DNA from: Liolophura sinensis
Taxonomy: Eukaryota; Mollusca; Polyplacophora; Chitonida; Chitonidae
DNA: 64,000 nucleotides
NCBI RefSeq assembly: GCF_032854445.1
Contig: NC_088295.1
Span: forward strand, 17,163,490 to 17,227,489
Direction: 5' to 3'
The position numbers and the translations under genes are program-made. This document shows, piece by piece, positions 33,346 through 45,930 of the stretch. A model generated the notes under the pieces. The model was not told the DNA's origin. It made no database searches and saw nothing but the letters and a program-made list of their open reading frames with translations. How positions within the stretch are numbered: the first letter of the stretch is position 1; the number at the start of each line of letters is the position of its first letter.

Positions 33346-34689
33346 CGAAGTCCTAACGCGTGATTCAGGATTTACCTCTGATCAAAGGCAGAACTGAGTG
33401 AAAACTACGACTGTCAGCGTTACATAGGATTCGGTGTACAGATTCTTCCGCTGCATTTTGTGACTTCATAAACTCGTCAGACAATCTTCAAAATAATACT
33501 GTGACACATTCGCCGTAGTATCGTCTATGTTGATCTGCCATTCAGTAATTCGTTCTGCCATTTCATCTGAGGGTTCCCATTTTACATACGTCGCAGTTCC
33601 TCCAATAATGGTACCAGGTCATAATGAAAATGTCACAAAGAAACCGGAGATGTTAAAAAAAGAGTGTTTTGACCCAGACAGACTTAGTGAGTGAGTGACT
33701 GAGGTCTTCGCCTGTAATTTGTCACACAAAGAGCCACATAAGCTGTGTTGGGTCGTCGTACGGTGGTATGTTGAAACTTAACAGTATTATCGTTAATAGG
33801 GATTGCACTTTCTGACGTCATTACTCTACCACCCAGTGATGAGGTTATGTCTATGAGAAGTAAAAGCACTGGTCTGTATTACAGCAGATAATAGCGCTGT
33901 AATGGTCTGTGGAATATAAGATGAGAGGCGTGGATAATTTGGCAGGAGAGCTTTCACTTTATAGATAGCCCGAGCAAAAGTTACTAGATACTAACGGTAA
34001 ATTACCTAATGTTACAGACGGTTGGAGTGATCTCTCACAAATAGAACAGGTGCTCGGAGACACCGTGCCCAGGCTGTATATGCCATAGTCTAAATTAACT
34101 TTAACGACTTATTCAATCTTCTGTCCATCTAAATACAGTGATAAATCTTCAAGTCAAAGTAAACCTCATTGGTTTGGTGTACCAATCAAATAATCATTGA
34201 ATTGCCCTCTCGTAGTAACATAAGACATTTTCAAGTATGTATGATTATATATATTCCCCCAGCAATACACTGTGCCTATTTTCAGACGGTTTTCTCAAAC
34301 CTGTAGTTGATGGCAAATGTCCGTTGACCAATTAACACACTTTAGAGGAGGGAAAATCATTTCAGTTCATGGATACGAAATTTTGATTGAAAGGAGAAAA
34401 GGTTGACCTTTTTTCCGTGGAATTAAGCTGTGGCTTGGTGTTCCGTAACAGCTTAATTGTTCTGTCGCACACGTTATCTTAAACGTACTTAGCAGTTTTC
34501 GAAATTACCGAAATATGTACCTAGAAAACTGGGAAGGTATGCTTGTCACGACCGCTTTTGTCGTAAAAGGACCAGTGTGCGATTCTATTTCAGGAAGTAC
34601 CAAAGGAGAATTCTGGTGGTAATTAAATAATGAAATTTACACACAGGAAAGCGTAGGTTAGGAAATAGACCCCAATGCTTCGTTTATAG

Positions 34690-35860
34690 AGTAGTATTAG
34701 GGGTCCACGCAGGTATTCCTGCAGGACCCCTATACTTTTTGTTCGGATTATTATTATTCCACCGAATTTGTGAGCATCATACAGCCTACTTGACTTGAAA
34801 TTTTGCAGTAAAATTCCCCATAACTGAAGTTGTTCACCGGAGAGACCTTTTTTATGTCATGTGGTTTGGAAGGAATATTGGATTTTATATTAAATTGTTT
34901 AAATATCTTCTTCTCAAAAACCATTGAACGCATTATTCTGCAAGTTTTGATATGCAGGTAGACCGTTGGTAGTTACAGAAAATTTGCAAAAGAATCATTG
35001 ACTTCCGGGGAAAACTGTGGAAGCTCTTCATTGGTCGAAGTTGTGACGTCATGACCAGTTTTCAAATTTTAAATTTTTTAAACGTATTCTGGTGTATTTC
35101 GAGCCGCTGATTTCGAATCTGCTTTTATTTTTTGCCTGTCTTTGTAACTGTTTACGATGTATTCAAAAAACTAAAATTTAGTTACGTAATTTTATTGACC
35201 TGTAAATCTAGAACAATGAGAGCTAGAACTGTGAAATTTGCAGTAAACTGTAACCCAAGACAAGCTCTTTCCACACTGTGTTAACGGATTTGAGCTACGA
35301 CTATTAGTTTAAATGACACCACCGTTTTCATCATAAATACATGTTTATCCTACTGCTTTAATATTGAGTTAGATGGTATCTGGACAGATTTGCTGTTGAC
35401 TTGCTCAATTCTGCTGCATTGTCAATGACTTCCCAACGGCGTTGTGCTTTTAGATATACTTCAATTGTCTCCCATTTGACAGCGTACAGTGGTAACTACG
35501 AGACCGAACGACATGGACCCCGGCCGAAACTGTCTTTGCACCCGATGATCATGGTATATACCGGTTGTTACTAATGGTTACACAGGCATTACGAGGCGAG
35601 TTTGGCAAACTTTTGGCAGCTTATGCCTGAGCGTCTAAAATTCCGATTTTCCAGAACTGAGAGACATAGTAACGTGTCGAATAACATGGCCACGTTAGAA
35701 ATATTACCGTTGGCCTGCAAAGCCCAGCTGAGATAAATATTTTCAATAACGATAATTTCTGTTATGGTATACGTATTGGATACTGTCTATATGTATGCGC
35801 CTATATTATATTCTTAGCATCTAAGAGCCATCATTTAAATTTTTTGTTCTATTTAAATTA
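34690..35860. repeat. Repeat element opening with a 35-nt hairpin, no gene
   Basis: At 34,698-34,732 TAGGGGTCC pairs with GGACCCCTA, and inside it GCAGG pairs with CCTGC around a four-base loop. The sequence then runs through TTATTATTATTCCACCG and long AT-rich modules. The module TTGAAATTTTGCAGTAAA (near 34,796) recurs as GTGAAATTTGCAGTAAAC (near 35,230). No similar sequence is found elsewhere in the window. I recall comparable AGGGGTCC hairpin repeats in other marine invertebrate genomes but cannot name the family. It separates U2 from the E/D units. The right boundary is uncertain. Confidence 0.6.
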
Positions 35861-37730
35861 TTCAGTCCTGATTTCATATTTTATGTACTTTGTTAGTTCT
35901 TTGCTGGTTATTGCCGAACGTTCGTTTTAGATAATGGGTTTGGACAACCAAGAACGTTCATTATTGTTGACGATTGGTATAGGAATGTGTCTTTTGACGC
36001 CTAGATTCATAAAAAAAAAACACTTGACATCAGGTTTTACTGTTAGACAGTCGGGACTAGCAAGATGAGCGCTGCAAACACTTGACGTCGTATAATATAC
36101 AACCAGGTAGTCGATGACAGTAAGGTAAGCATCTCAAAAGACCACATATTTTTCGTCCAGGCAGACTCGGTAATAAAAATTTTAGCGTCGTGGTAGACAA
36201 TTATATACCACCTGACGCCATATGTTCTAAATGCAGACAAAATCAATCATGGCAACTCCAAGAGGCGTGACGAAAATTCATTTACCATTTGTCGCCAGGA
36301 ATTTTAAAGGGAGGTAAAATCGACCATAGCAAACCAAAGCGAAGGTTTTCAGAAGACAGGTTTTTCATATATCATGCACTTCTCACTATGTCTTATACAG
36401 ACACACAGAGGCAATATTAAAGCTAGGCGGCTAGCAGATATTCATATACCACTTTTCACTGGCGATGAATATTTATGACAAAAAACCTGAAGGTAAATCC
36501 TAACAAATGATGCCCAAATATCACACAGAAATTAAACGTAAGAAGTTTGAATCCTGAAACACAGACGTAGTTAAGAAATTTCAGTGATGTCAGTATACAA
36601 TCGAGGTTTTGGTCGTGTAATTTGTACTCACTTTTTAAATCATAGCCATTTAATTGTATCCGTAATGTTCAATGACTTAAGTACTCAAATTAGTGCCATT
36701 ATGCATTGGCTAGTCCTGAACGATTCTCTGTACAAACGTGTGAAGCTAATTTCATGATACATCATTCAAACAGCAATATTCAACAAACTGAAGTATCTTG
36801 AGCAGCTTGACATTTGGAAATTTGCACTTAATAACACTGACTTCTGACGCTTTGCAACGGTGCATACGTTTTAGCATTGGTAACATCATTTTGCACTATA
36901 GCCTCAACGGAAATGATACTAAGTAATTACCGGAATGTCATACAGCACACTTTGAAGTTAAGTGCTATATAAATGAAAAAAGTGTTATAACAGCAATCGG
37001 CCGCACCCCTTGATTATTGAAACAAAGTTTTCAATCAGAGCTTGAGCAAAATAAGACATTTTCCTTAATGAATTGCCATTTGTTCTTTGTTATTATGAGA
37101 AAAAATACAGCCAAAGTAACATAAACAGCTTAAGCCTCACGTACATGCAGTAATAGCCCAAGAGCACGTCCAACAAATGTTCCAATGCTGAACACTGCTG
37201 ATAGCAAGGTACTCTCAGATGTTTGGTCTGAAGAATCTCACCACTTTGAGTCTGTTTATAGTAACCCATGTCTGATTAAGACGAATCTATTGATCACCTT
37301 TGTAATATATATGCCATGGACTTCGTAGCCTTCAGAACTGTACATCACTTGTGCATGACTGGTCAGTCGTTATAGAAGGCTGATATCATGGTCTGTTGAT
37401 ATTTTGCCACAGATATGCTGTAGTCGTCGCTTGACCTCGTTATAATCACACTGTGTAAATGAATTATCAAGCTGCTGCAGGGTGCAGTACAACTGCACTG
37501 TATTACAACATTCCTCGCCATATACCAGCTATCTTGGGCCGGTGCAGTCTTGTATTAAGTTCACATGATCCAGCGTGAACGAGAGAATAACATTAACATA
37601 AGACGGTGTCGGGCAGTACAAATTTATTATGATTTTTCAATAGCTTTGGCATTTCTGGAACGCTCTGAGGAAATACCATGATCAAAAGATGCATGCCCCA
37701 AACGCTTTAGGAACTTATCCTGAAACTTGA
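35860..37730. repeat. Diverged duplicated unit E1, no gene seen
   Basis: Paralogous in order to 52,590-54,900: 35,880-35,990 with 52,600-52,740; 36,590-36,710 with 53,080-53,165; 36,815-36,905 with 53,275-53,365; 37,320-37,460 with 54,655-54,760. Its counterpart carries a 23-bp minisatellite that is absent here. Short ORFs are not conserved. Confidence 0.65.
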
Positions 37731-37736
37731 GTTATT

Positions 37737-37887
37737 TTAATATTGCTGTGCGGGTGGTCGTGGGTTATCCCCGAGCTCTGCTCGGTTTCCTCCCACCATA
37801 GAGTTGGTAGCCATCGTATAAGTGATATATTCTTGAGTGCTGCGTAAAACACTAATTAAATAAATAAATAAATTAATTAATATTGCT
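37737..37887 (+). mobile_element. SINE, head missing, exact 11-bp target duplication
   Basis: Plus-strand SINE body (GGTGGTCGTGGGTTATCCCC, CATCGTATAAGTG, GCTGCGTAAAACAC, then (AAAT)n) between TTAATATTGCT at 37,737-37,747 and 37,877-37,887. The perfect duplication points to a fairly recent insertion. Confidence 0.88.
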
Positions 37888-39261
37888 ACCTTATTTACTG
37901 GAGGCCCTGTTGAATGAAACATGAAAAGTCAGTTTGTGATAAAACTTTGCTGTGTGTGTGTTCTAAACGATGAGGACAGATAAAGACAAAGTTCATGGAT
38001 ACCTGCAACTGGTTCTTAGAAAGTCTGAGACCTTTTGGTCCACTTCAAAATATGCTCTTCCACAAGAATACTGTGTAAGCTGTTTGTGTGACTAATTTAC
38101 AAGAAAAATAGTATAGGCCTTTTGTGGAATAATATTGTAAGGTACAATTCGGGATAAAACAATGGAAACTGGCTCGTATTTGCAGACGAGATATTCGTGA
38201 GGCCACAAATAGTTGACCACGCTTGAGTGGAGGACACAACATGCAGTTTTTCAGTATGTTTGGTGAGACCTACTTTGATAGTCATAACTGGGCACCTTTG
38301 TCACAACTTTGTCCTACCTTACTGAACATCCACATCCTCAGGCTTATTGTGTGAGAGACAATTTCCCTTGTACATAAAATGTGGACTCTTAGTTGGGGCA
38401 GCGTGGGACTACCCAAGGAAAACCGGTTAATAGAGCCTCTTTTGTACATTCGTAAGATTTCTGACATTGGAGGACATAATTAGTTGTTTTTTTTTTTTAA
38501 TCTAGTGGTATTATTAATGGAAATGATCATTCAGAAAAATACAAAATTTAATATTATCAATTTATCAGTATTTTTATCTGTTTAGTGTTTAAATTGCCCG
38601 AGGACAGTTGTTTTTTGGGAGGTACTAAAGATTTTGCACAGTTATTTCTTTCTTTATTTTGTGAGAAATGCATCCAGTAATTATGATTACAAAATCGCGT
38701 TTAAAGGCAGTCAATGACTGGATAAAGAAAATATATTTTGTGTTTCATTATACATTATACCATAATGTCAGCCAAACTTGTCATGGGACACTGTTGAAAA
38801 CTGTCCCCCGTGTCCAGGATTATGCAGATTGCTTATTACTTGTCTGATCCTTTTGCTAGTGTGGATACAGTAAACTGTTGTATTGCATGAGATAACACTG
38901 AGAGCGTACACAGGCCGTCCACCGGGTAGTTTATCGACTGTTTATTAGGTACACTGGAAGTACACTGGAGGCATAGGCCAGAGAGAAGATGTATAGGTTT
39001 TTTAGATACGCGCGTCTATTCATTAAATCTTTTACAAAATCATTCTGGTTGAAAGTGAACAAATTGCCACAGCACGTCATTAACAAAAGAATAGAAATTT
39101 GTAACAAGGAGAGAGACACGCACTTACTTCATCTTTATACACTTTAAAAACGCGTCATCACACATTGTTCCCGTACTACCATAAACAAAGTAAATAACTG
39201 CTCAACATTCTTTATCGCTGTTGCAACAGCGCTTTAAAGCAAACGTACGTGTATCAGTAGC

Positions 39262-40835
39262 ATTTAACACCACAGTATTATTGACCTGTTAGAAACACCA
39301 CAGTATTACAGACCTGTTAGAAACACCACAGTATTACAGACGTGTTAGAAATACCACAGTATTACAGACCTGTTAGAAACACCACAGTATTATTGACCTG
39401 TTAGAAACAACATGGTATTACAGACCTGTTAGAAACACCACAGTATTACAGACCTGTTAGAAACACCACAGTATTATAGACCTGTTAGAAACACCACAGT
39501 ATTATTGACCTGTTAGAAACAACATAGTATCACAAACCTGTTAGAAACAACAGGTTTTTACAGACCTGTTAGAAACACCACAGTATTACAGACCTGTTAG
39601 AAACACCATGGTATTACAGACCTGTTGGAAAACACCTTAGTATTACAGACCTGTTAGAAACACCACAGTATTACAGACCTGTTAGAAACACCACAGTATT
39701 ACAGGGCTGTTAGAAATGTGAAAGTATTAGACAACTGTTAGAAACAGACCCATTAGAAACACCACAGTATTACAGACCTGTTAGAAACACCACAGTACTG
39801 TTAGAAACACCACAGTATTACAGACCTGTTAGAAACACCACAGTATTACAGGGCTGTTAGAAATGTGAAAGTATTAGACAACTGTTAGAAACAGACCCAT
39901 TAGAAACACCACAGTATTGCAGACCTGTTAGAAACACCACAGTACTGTTAGAAACACCACAGTATTACAGACCTGTTAGAAACACCACAGTATTACAGGG
40001 CTGTTAGAAATGTGAAAGTATTAGACAACTGTTAGAAACAGACCCATTAGAAACACCACAGTATTGCAGACCTGTTAGAAACACCACAGTACTGTTAGAA
40101 ACACCACAGTATTGCAGACCTGTTAGAAACACCACAGTATTACAGGGCTGTTAGAAATGTGAAAGTATTAGACAACTGTTAGAAACAGACCCATTAGAAA
40201 CACCACAGTATTGCAGACCTGTTAGAAACACCACAGTACTGTTGGAAACACCACAGTATTACAGACCTGTTAGAAACACCATGGTATTACAGACCTGTTG
40301 GAAACACCTTAGTATTACAGACCTGTTAGAAACACCACAGTATTACAGACCTGTTAGAAACACCACAGTATTACAGGGCTGTTAGAAATGTGAAAGTATT
40401 AGACAACTGTTAGAAACAGACCCATTAGAAACACCACAGTATTGCAGACCTGTTAGAAACACCACAGTACTGTTGGAAACACCACAGTATTACAAACCTG
40501 TTAGAAACACCACAGTATTACAGGGCTGTTAGAAATGTGAAAGTATTAGACAACTGTTAGAAACAGACCCATTAGAAACACCACAGTATTGCAGACCTGT
40601 TAGAAACACCACAGTACTGTTGGAAACACCACAGTATTACAAACCTGTTTATAGAATCACGGTAGTATTACAGACTTGTTAGAGTCACAATAGTATTAGA
40701 GATTTTGTACAATGACCATATTATTACCGACTTGTTAGAAACACCATACCATTACAGATTTGTTAGAAGCACCATAATATTTCTAGATTACACCATAGAA
40801 CTACAGACGTGTTAGTACTATCATAGTATTACAGC
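39262..40835. repeat. 28-bp minisatellite with a 147-bp higher-order unit
   Basis: Basic unit CACCACAGTATTACAGACCT plus GTTAGAAA, 28 bp. The variant segment ACAGGGCTGTTAGAAATGTG starts at 39,701, 39,848, 39,995, 40,142, 40,373 and 40,520. The spacings are 147 bp except one of 231 bp (147 plus three basic units), so a multi-unit block was itself amplified. Units decay at the right edge (40,640-40,835). The paralogous region near 58,320-58,490 has only a few degenerate CACCATAGTA-like units. Confidence 0.93.
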
Positions 40836-43297
40836 ATACTTAGCAGCTAGATTCATGAGGGCTCTTAAAAGGAAGGTTAAGTTGCCCTCCGTCATCTGGA
40901 ATTACCGTTGCTCGCTTTTCTATCTCAGAGAGTCACAATCCTTTGGTAAAATGTGTAAATCTGTCAAGTCGGTGGGCGTACGGGGAAGAGGGTAATTAAT
41001 TTAGGTTCATTGCAGATGATAAAGCCTCTAGGTTTCCGCCATGGTGGCTCCTGGCAGATGTTGGATCTTGGAATTTAGTGAACTCGGATCCATATCAGTG
41101 ATCGAGGGTCAAAACATTAGCGATCTCAGATGAGGAACTAGATGCGGTCTTATTTACTTCCGGAAGAAAACGAATTAATGGCTAGAAGTCTGTACTTCAC
41201 CAAGCTGAACTAAATATTTTCGTGAACGTAATTGACTTATAGGCTCCAAGAATGACAATATATCGACTGAGTTGAAAAAGCCAGCTCTGCTAAAGTAACA
41301 AATCTCCAGGTGTGGTTTGACGTATGCTTGGGATATAAAATTTCCTCCTCTACTACTTTACGGGAACTATCTTTTCTGACATCCACTACAAGGCATTGTT
41401 TGATGGATAGTTAGGATGATTAATGAGACAGGGCGTTGGACATTTGTTTTTCCGGTTTATCTTTGACTTCCGATTTGAACTCTCAGCCTACTTCTTACTG
41501 GAACAAAATACCCGAAATCCATGGACTCAACCTGTTGGTCGCCGATGGCCCTTGTCTGCCACATGCCGGGTAATTTTGGATTGGTGAAATGATATGTGGC
41601 TATCGGCAGTGGTTTGGCCTTATCAAGCTTAAAAGTCTGCATGTTATCATATTCGTAGATATCATGTAGAAAGCGGCTGACATACATGTCACACCAAGTA
41701 GCACAAGATTCTAAGTTCATGAGCTGCCCTCTTACCGATAAGCGTCAGGAGACAGAATCACTATATAAGGGCCACCTCTTGTAGCATTACGTTTTCTCCG
41801 GGGTTCCACTTTCACAAGGATCGTAGTTAGAATCTATTGTAAACCATACAAGTGACTTTATAATCGCTTGTAAAAATAAGTTCCTTGCAGAAATGAGTTG
41901 TTAGGTGTTAGCCCACGATCGCGTTCTTGATTCGTACATAAAAATGGTCCGTATCAATGAAAAATGTACAATTTTGCCTCCATTTACTAAAGAATTCTGC
42001 ATCATATTGACTCAGCAGATAACAGCAACAACAGGCCAAAAAACTCTCTTACCATCTTTTTGAGACAATTAAACTGTACCTCTTGGTAAATCTAGTAAGA
42101 AATTCATAGCTATCTGTTTATCTAAGGGTAAGTGTGTCTACGTAACGTTATTTTTTAACAGATTGTAAATATTTACAACAGGACCGAGCCTATTGTAAGT
42201 TTTGATTGTAAATTACGACTATTCTAGCTCAGAATTCCTTCGTGCGAATGTTGTGTGCCAGCAACCCCGGCTCTAGAATCCGTATTTAACCTCCACTAAG
42301 CACTATGTTTAACCAACAAACATGAAACATTGTACAGCAAGAGTGAAATCTAATTTGAGATCTCCGGCATTACATACGCCTTGTGCATATTCGTTTTTGG
42401 TATTTCGTTTCTGCATGAACTATTTTACAGCGATAACGGCTTGTTTGTCTTTGTAGGTGGTTGTAAATAGAATCCGCCTAGTCTTCCGTAATGGTTTTAG
42501 GGCCCCGTCATTTGCATCACTAGACTCGGTTAGGATAGGATCTGCACGAAGGCTCTAATCAATGCGAAATAGTTCTGGAAATTTACGGACATCTGGGCGC
42601 AGACAGCACTGTATGCTAGTGTAGATATTTATTACCTGGGGATCAAAAGCCGTCAGATTTGGACTGTATCAGTTATTGTTTTTACTATGTAATCATAACC
42701 TACTTGGATTTTTAATTTCTAGTTTTCGGAACACAGTCGCAAACCTGGGGACTTAGGAATCTTCCAGTTGCATGAACTGAAAATCCTTGTCTTTCTATGT
42801 ACCACTCACAATAAATAAAGATCCAAAATACTGCACATAAATAATAGCCTAATGAAAAACTCCACATTGTCCTCTTTTTCAACTCCTGCTTTATATCTTG
42901 TACATAATTCACGCCCTAAATAAAAATATGTGCACGATAACCACTTCGATTCGACATCTTTAGCTGAAAGGCCGACTATTGTCTTCTGGCCGTCTGGGAA
43001 TCGGGATGATGTCAGCTCTCAAATTAATGGACGGCGATTCCCTAACTATGTGAAAAGTGGATGGATTAAAATCTTAGCGCTAATTTAGTATTTTCGAATT
43101 CTGGGTATTTCCTCTACTAAAATTAGTGGGAGCCGAAGTGAATGTTTGTGCACATACACTAAACTACTTTAATTTTCATCTCTTATATTTTGAAATATGT
43201 CATATAACTTGTGAATGGCATTATTGATCAGTTTCAGTTGTACATGCGACATCTTTCTGAGAGACATTTTAGTACACTACACAGTTTCTGACGAATT

Positions 43298-43466
43298 AAT
43301 TGTGAACATATTTGTTTATTTATTTATTTGATTGGTGTTTTACGCCGTACTCAAGAATATTTCACTCATGCGACGGCGGCCAGCATTATGGTGGGAGGAA
43401 ACAGGGCACAGCCCAGGGGAAACCCACGACCATCCGCAGGTTGCTGACAGACCAATTGTGAACATA
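43298..43466 (-). mobile_element. SINE, 5'-truncated, perfect 13-bp target duplication
   Basis: Minus-strand SINE at 43,311-43,453 with (TTTA)n tail and well-conserved body, cut off in the middle of the CCGCAGGTTGCTGACAGACC region. The direct repeats AATTGTGAACATA at 43,298-43,310 and 43,454-43,466 are identical. Paralogous places near 56,376 and 60,785 have no insertion. Confidence 0.92.
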
Positions 43467-44043
43467 AAACTGCTGTTATGTTATGACTGGAATTATTGTG
43501 TCTGGAAGGTAACATTTATTGATGATTTATATGTCTGTCAAGCTATGCAATGTTTCATGAACTGACTGAATTTGTTCGATCGCATACAGAGTATTTCTTG
43601 TAACTGTGGAATTAAGTATCGATATAAAGGTAACTTAACATAAGTAAGTGAACACGTTGAAGTCATATTGCAGAAATGTCAGCGTTAATGAAGATTATAA
43701 ATAAAACGTGTACGTGTTTGACGAAAGAAAAAATTTATTAAATACGAAGTCGACAATATATTTATTAGATATGGATGTTGCTTGACGGCATATTCAAGAT
43801 CATCACATGCGCTCCAGCTCCTCCGACATCGACTCCGACCGGCGACGGAAACTGCTGATGAAACTGTTAGGCTGTACATCCTACAGGCCGCCAGTGACAA
43901 TTTGGTGATGTCCACGTGAAGGAGATGCACGGCTCTTCGTGATTCTAATGGTGGGCACCCGCGGTACTGAGTGAACTGTGATTACTGACCACTCGGTTTT
44001 ATAAGAATTTATAAGATTGTAATATTTTCCATAATAACGCCCA

Positions 44044-44416
44044 CTTTTTGTGAGTGAGGAAATGAGTGCTTGGGGTTTAATGTCGTACTTAACAATTTTT
44101 CAGTCATATGACGACGAAGAAATCGTTAGAGTGCATGTAATATGCCTCCTTGTTGTAGGACGGATTTCCACAGCTCTGTTACCAAATGCTGCTTCACTGA
44201 GACGCCTGACCGAAGGCAAGTAAGTCGCCCCGCCCGAGCCACTACCGGTCAACCAGTCGTTGCACTACTCTCTTCATGGTGAAAACCAAGCGAGAAGTTA
44301 CAATTTCTTCGATTTAAGGTCTTAGGTGTGACTCGATCCAAGATTGACCCTAGATCTACTCCTCCCGAAGCGGATGCTCTACCAACAGTGCTATCGGGGC
44401 CGATACTTTTTGTGAG
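44044..44416 (-). mobile_element. Second SINE family, full length, perfect 12-bp target duplication
   Basis: Minus-strand element of about 349 bp at 44,056-44,404. The tRNA-like head lies at the right end (A-box-like TGGTAGAGCATCC at 44,384-44,372, B-box-like GGATCGAGT at 44,339-44,331). The 3' part reads GTCATATGACTGAAAAATTG and GTACGACATTAAACCCCAAG, unlike the first SINE family. ACTTTTTGTGAG at 44,044-44,055 and 44,405-44,416 is an exact target duplication. The paralogous sites at 57,280-57,295 (TTTTTTTGGTGAGAAATG) and 38,655 (ATTTTGTGAGAAATG) are empty. Confidence 0.88.
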
Positions 44417-45699
44417 AAATGTAAGTAATAACTATGAGTAGAAAATTGCTTTATCCAGGCACTATATTTTGTGTTTTTCTCGGCAATGACTTATGATCGT
44501 AACCATAACGTCAGCCCAAGTCTTCATGAAAAATTCTCGAAAGTTGCCTGCCATGTGGAAAACTGTGAAAAAATGATATATATTGAAACATGCATTCCCA
44601 ATAACATGGAATGTTATTGTTATATTTGAATATCTTTGTTTCCAAGGGATTAAGGATATTTCAGTCACGATAAGAGCAATTCTGTGTCCACAAACCACGA
44701 ATTGGGCTAGCCACATCTTCACCTCACATTTGTTTGCGATGGAGGCATATCAACGCTCTTTCAGTAAAATTCGAACGAAAACCTTTATTTTCAAACTGTC
44801 CAGTCGGCGTTTCCACAATTCATCTCAAAGGAAGCGCCCATCCTTTATATCGGTAGTCTTTTTTGTCTATCGGAGAATTAATTTGAGGTATTCGGAGTGC
44901 TTCAAGCATTATGGTTAGTGAGACATTTGCTAAACTCAGAAGTGGTGCACGGCTCAGCTTCGGTTTTATAAAGACTGACATAAATTATCTTCTCTGTCTG
45001 CAATCAAATTTGTTTTGATTTGACTGGTGAAAGTGACCAAAACCGATGGAATCTCTGCATCGATTTGGTTGACTTTTTGTTGGTGCGGGCACAGTAACTG
45101 TTGTACTGCGTGAAATAACACTGATAGTGTACACATGCTGCCTTCCGGGCTGTTTATTAGGTATGTAAGTGAGATGGCGCCAAAGAGAACATTTAGAACA
45201 TCTGGATAAATTGCTTGTCATAGCTTTCTTCGTGTATTCATCATGGTCTCTACAAACTCGTCTTGGTTGAAAATCAACAAATTGCGACAACAATCCATAA
45301 ACAGTTAAACAATTGAAATTTTTAACTAGCAGACAGTTTCTCGCCAACTTCGTCTTGATTGAGATATAAATCGCACATTTTGAGGTATGAGGTTGAGGTT
45401 GAGGTAAAATGAGCTATAAGCGAAGTAAATTACTGCTGGAAATGCTTTTTTTGTTCACTGTTGGAACAGGGCTTTGAATATGTAGCCTTTGCTATTTTCA
45501 GTCATTTGATTACAAAACGTTTGTTACATAAAAATTAAACATAAATTTGGCACGGCTGCCATTTTATTACTCACGCTGGAGAAAGCTTTATTTTACTGCT
45601 TTAGGCTTGGTGTCTGAGGAAGTATCATACGATATTATAAGTAAATAATATGTAACTAACAGAGCCAAGATGGGCTGAAGGGGAAGATAGAACCTAGGA

Positions 45700-45930
45700 A
45701 TAATATGGTTGTTACTTAACGCCATATTCAAGCATTTTTTTAACTTACATGCATGATCGCGGTCAGTTTGACGGATGAAGAAAACCCGAGTGCATCATGT
45801 GAACCATCGACCTTTGATAATTTACTGACGAACTTTTCCAAGTCTTAGGTACATCACATTGGCGGATAACATGTGGTCGTCAACGATCGTTAGACTGCTC
45901 AATAGAACGCCATGTGCGTTGTCAATCGCT
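45700..45930 (-). mobile_element. Possible SINE-like remnant, third type
   Basis: The minus strand carries ATTCAAGCATT-adjacent sequence ending GAATATGGCGTTAAGTAACA near 45,712, resembling the 3' end of common mollusc SINEs, preceded by a body of about 200 bp of which I recognise little. Similar tails (TTGACGGCATATTCAAG near 43,780; ACTACATATTTAAGAC near 61,233) occur in D1 and D3, so part may be ancestral to the units. Confidence 0.35.

Larger units (their letters stand above)
22046..34680. repeat. Tandem segmental duplication, unit U2 (expanded by insertions)
   Basis: This is the second copy of U1. It is nearly twice as long, mainly because of a decayed minus-strand Gypsy element and SINE in place of U1's 17,640-18,880, an LTR element at 29,249-32,819, and an insert at about 32,930-33,345. 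It ends near 34,660-34,680, where similarity to U1 (GAAAGCCTAGATTAGGAAATAG at 21,949) stops. No host gene is recognised outside the retroelements; the remaining sequence is AT-rich with chance ORFs. Confidence 0.82.
38470..44030. repeat. Diverged duplicated unit D1, no gene seen
   Basis: Shares ordered blocks with D3 and D2: 38,640-38,720 with 57,285-57,350 and 44,410-44,450; 38,905-39,110 with 57,955-58,130 and 45,115-45,300; 40,970-41,260 with 58,611-58,935 and 46,590-46,830; 43,490-43,560 with 56,405-56,470 and 60,840-60,890. It carries an expanded 28-bp minisatellite and a young SINE absent from its relatives. The minus-strand frame at 41,720-41,457 (87 codons) is not conserved in paralogs. 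No host gene is recognised. Confidence 0.65.

Noticed and set aside
39262-40835. CRISPR-like array of regular repeats
   Set aside because: There are no unique spacers between repeats; units are contiguous and the genome is eukaryotic.
44052-44404. Possible true tRNA gene at the right end of this segment
   Set aside because: A- and B-box-like sequences are present, but the head is fused to a SINE body flanked by a target duplication; it is a SINE promoter.
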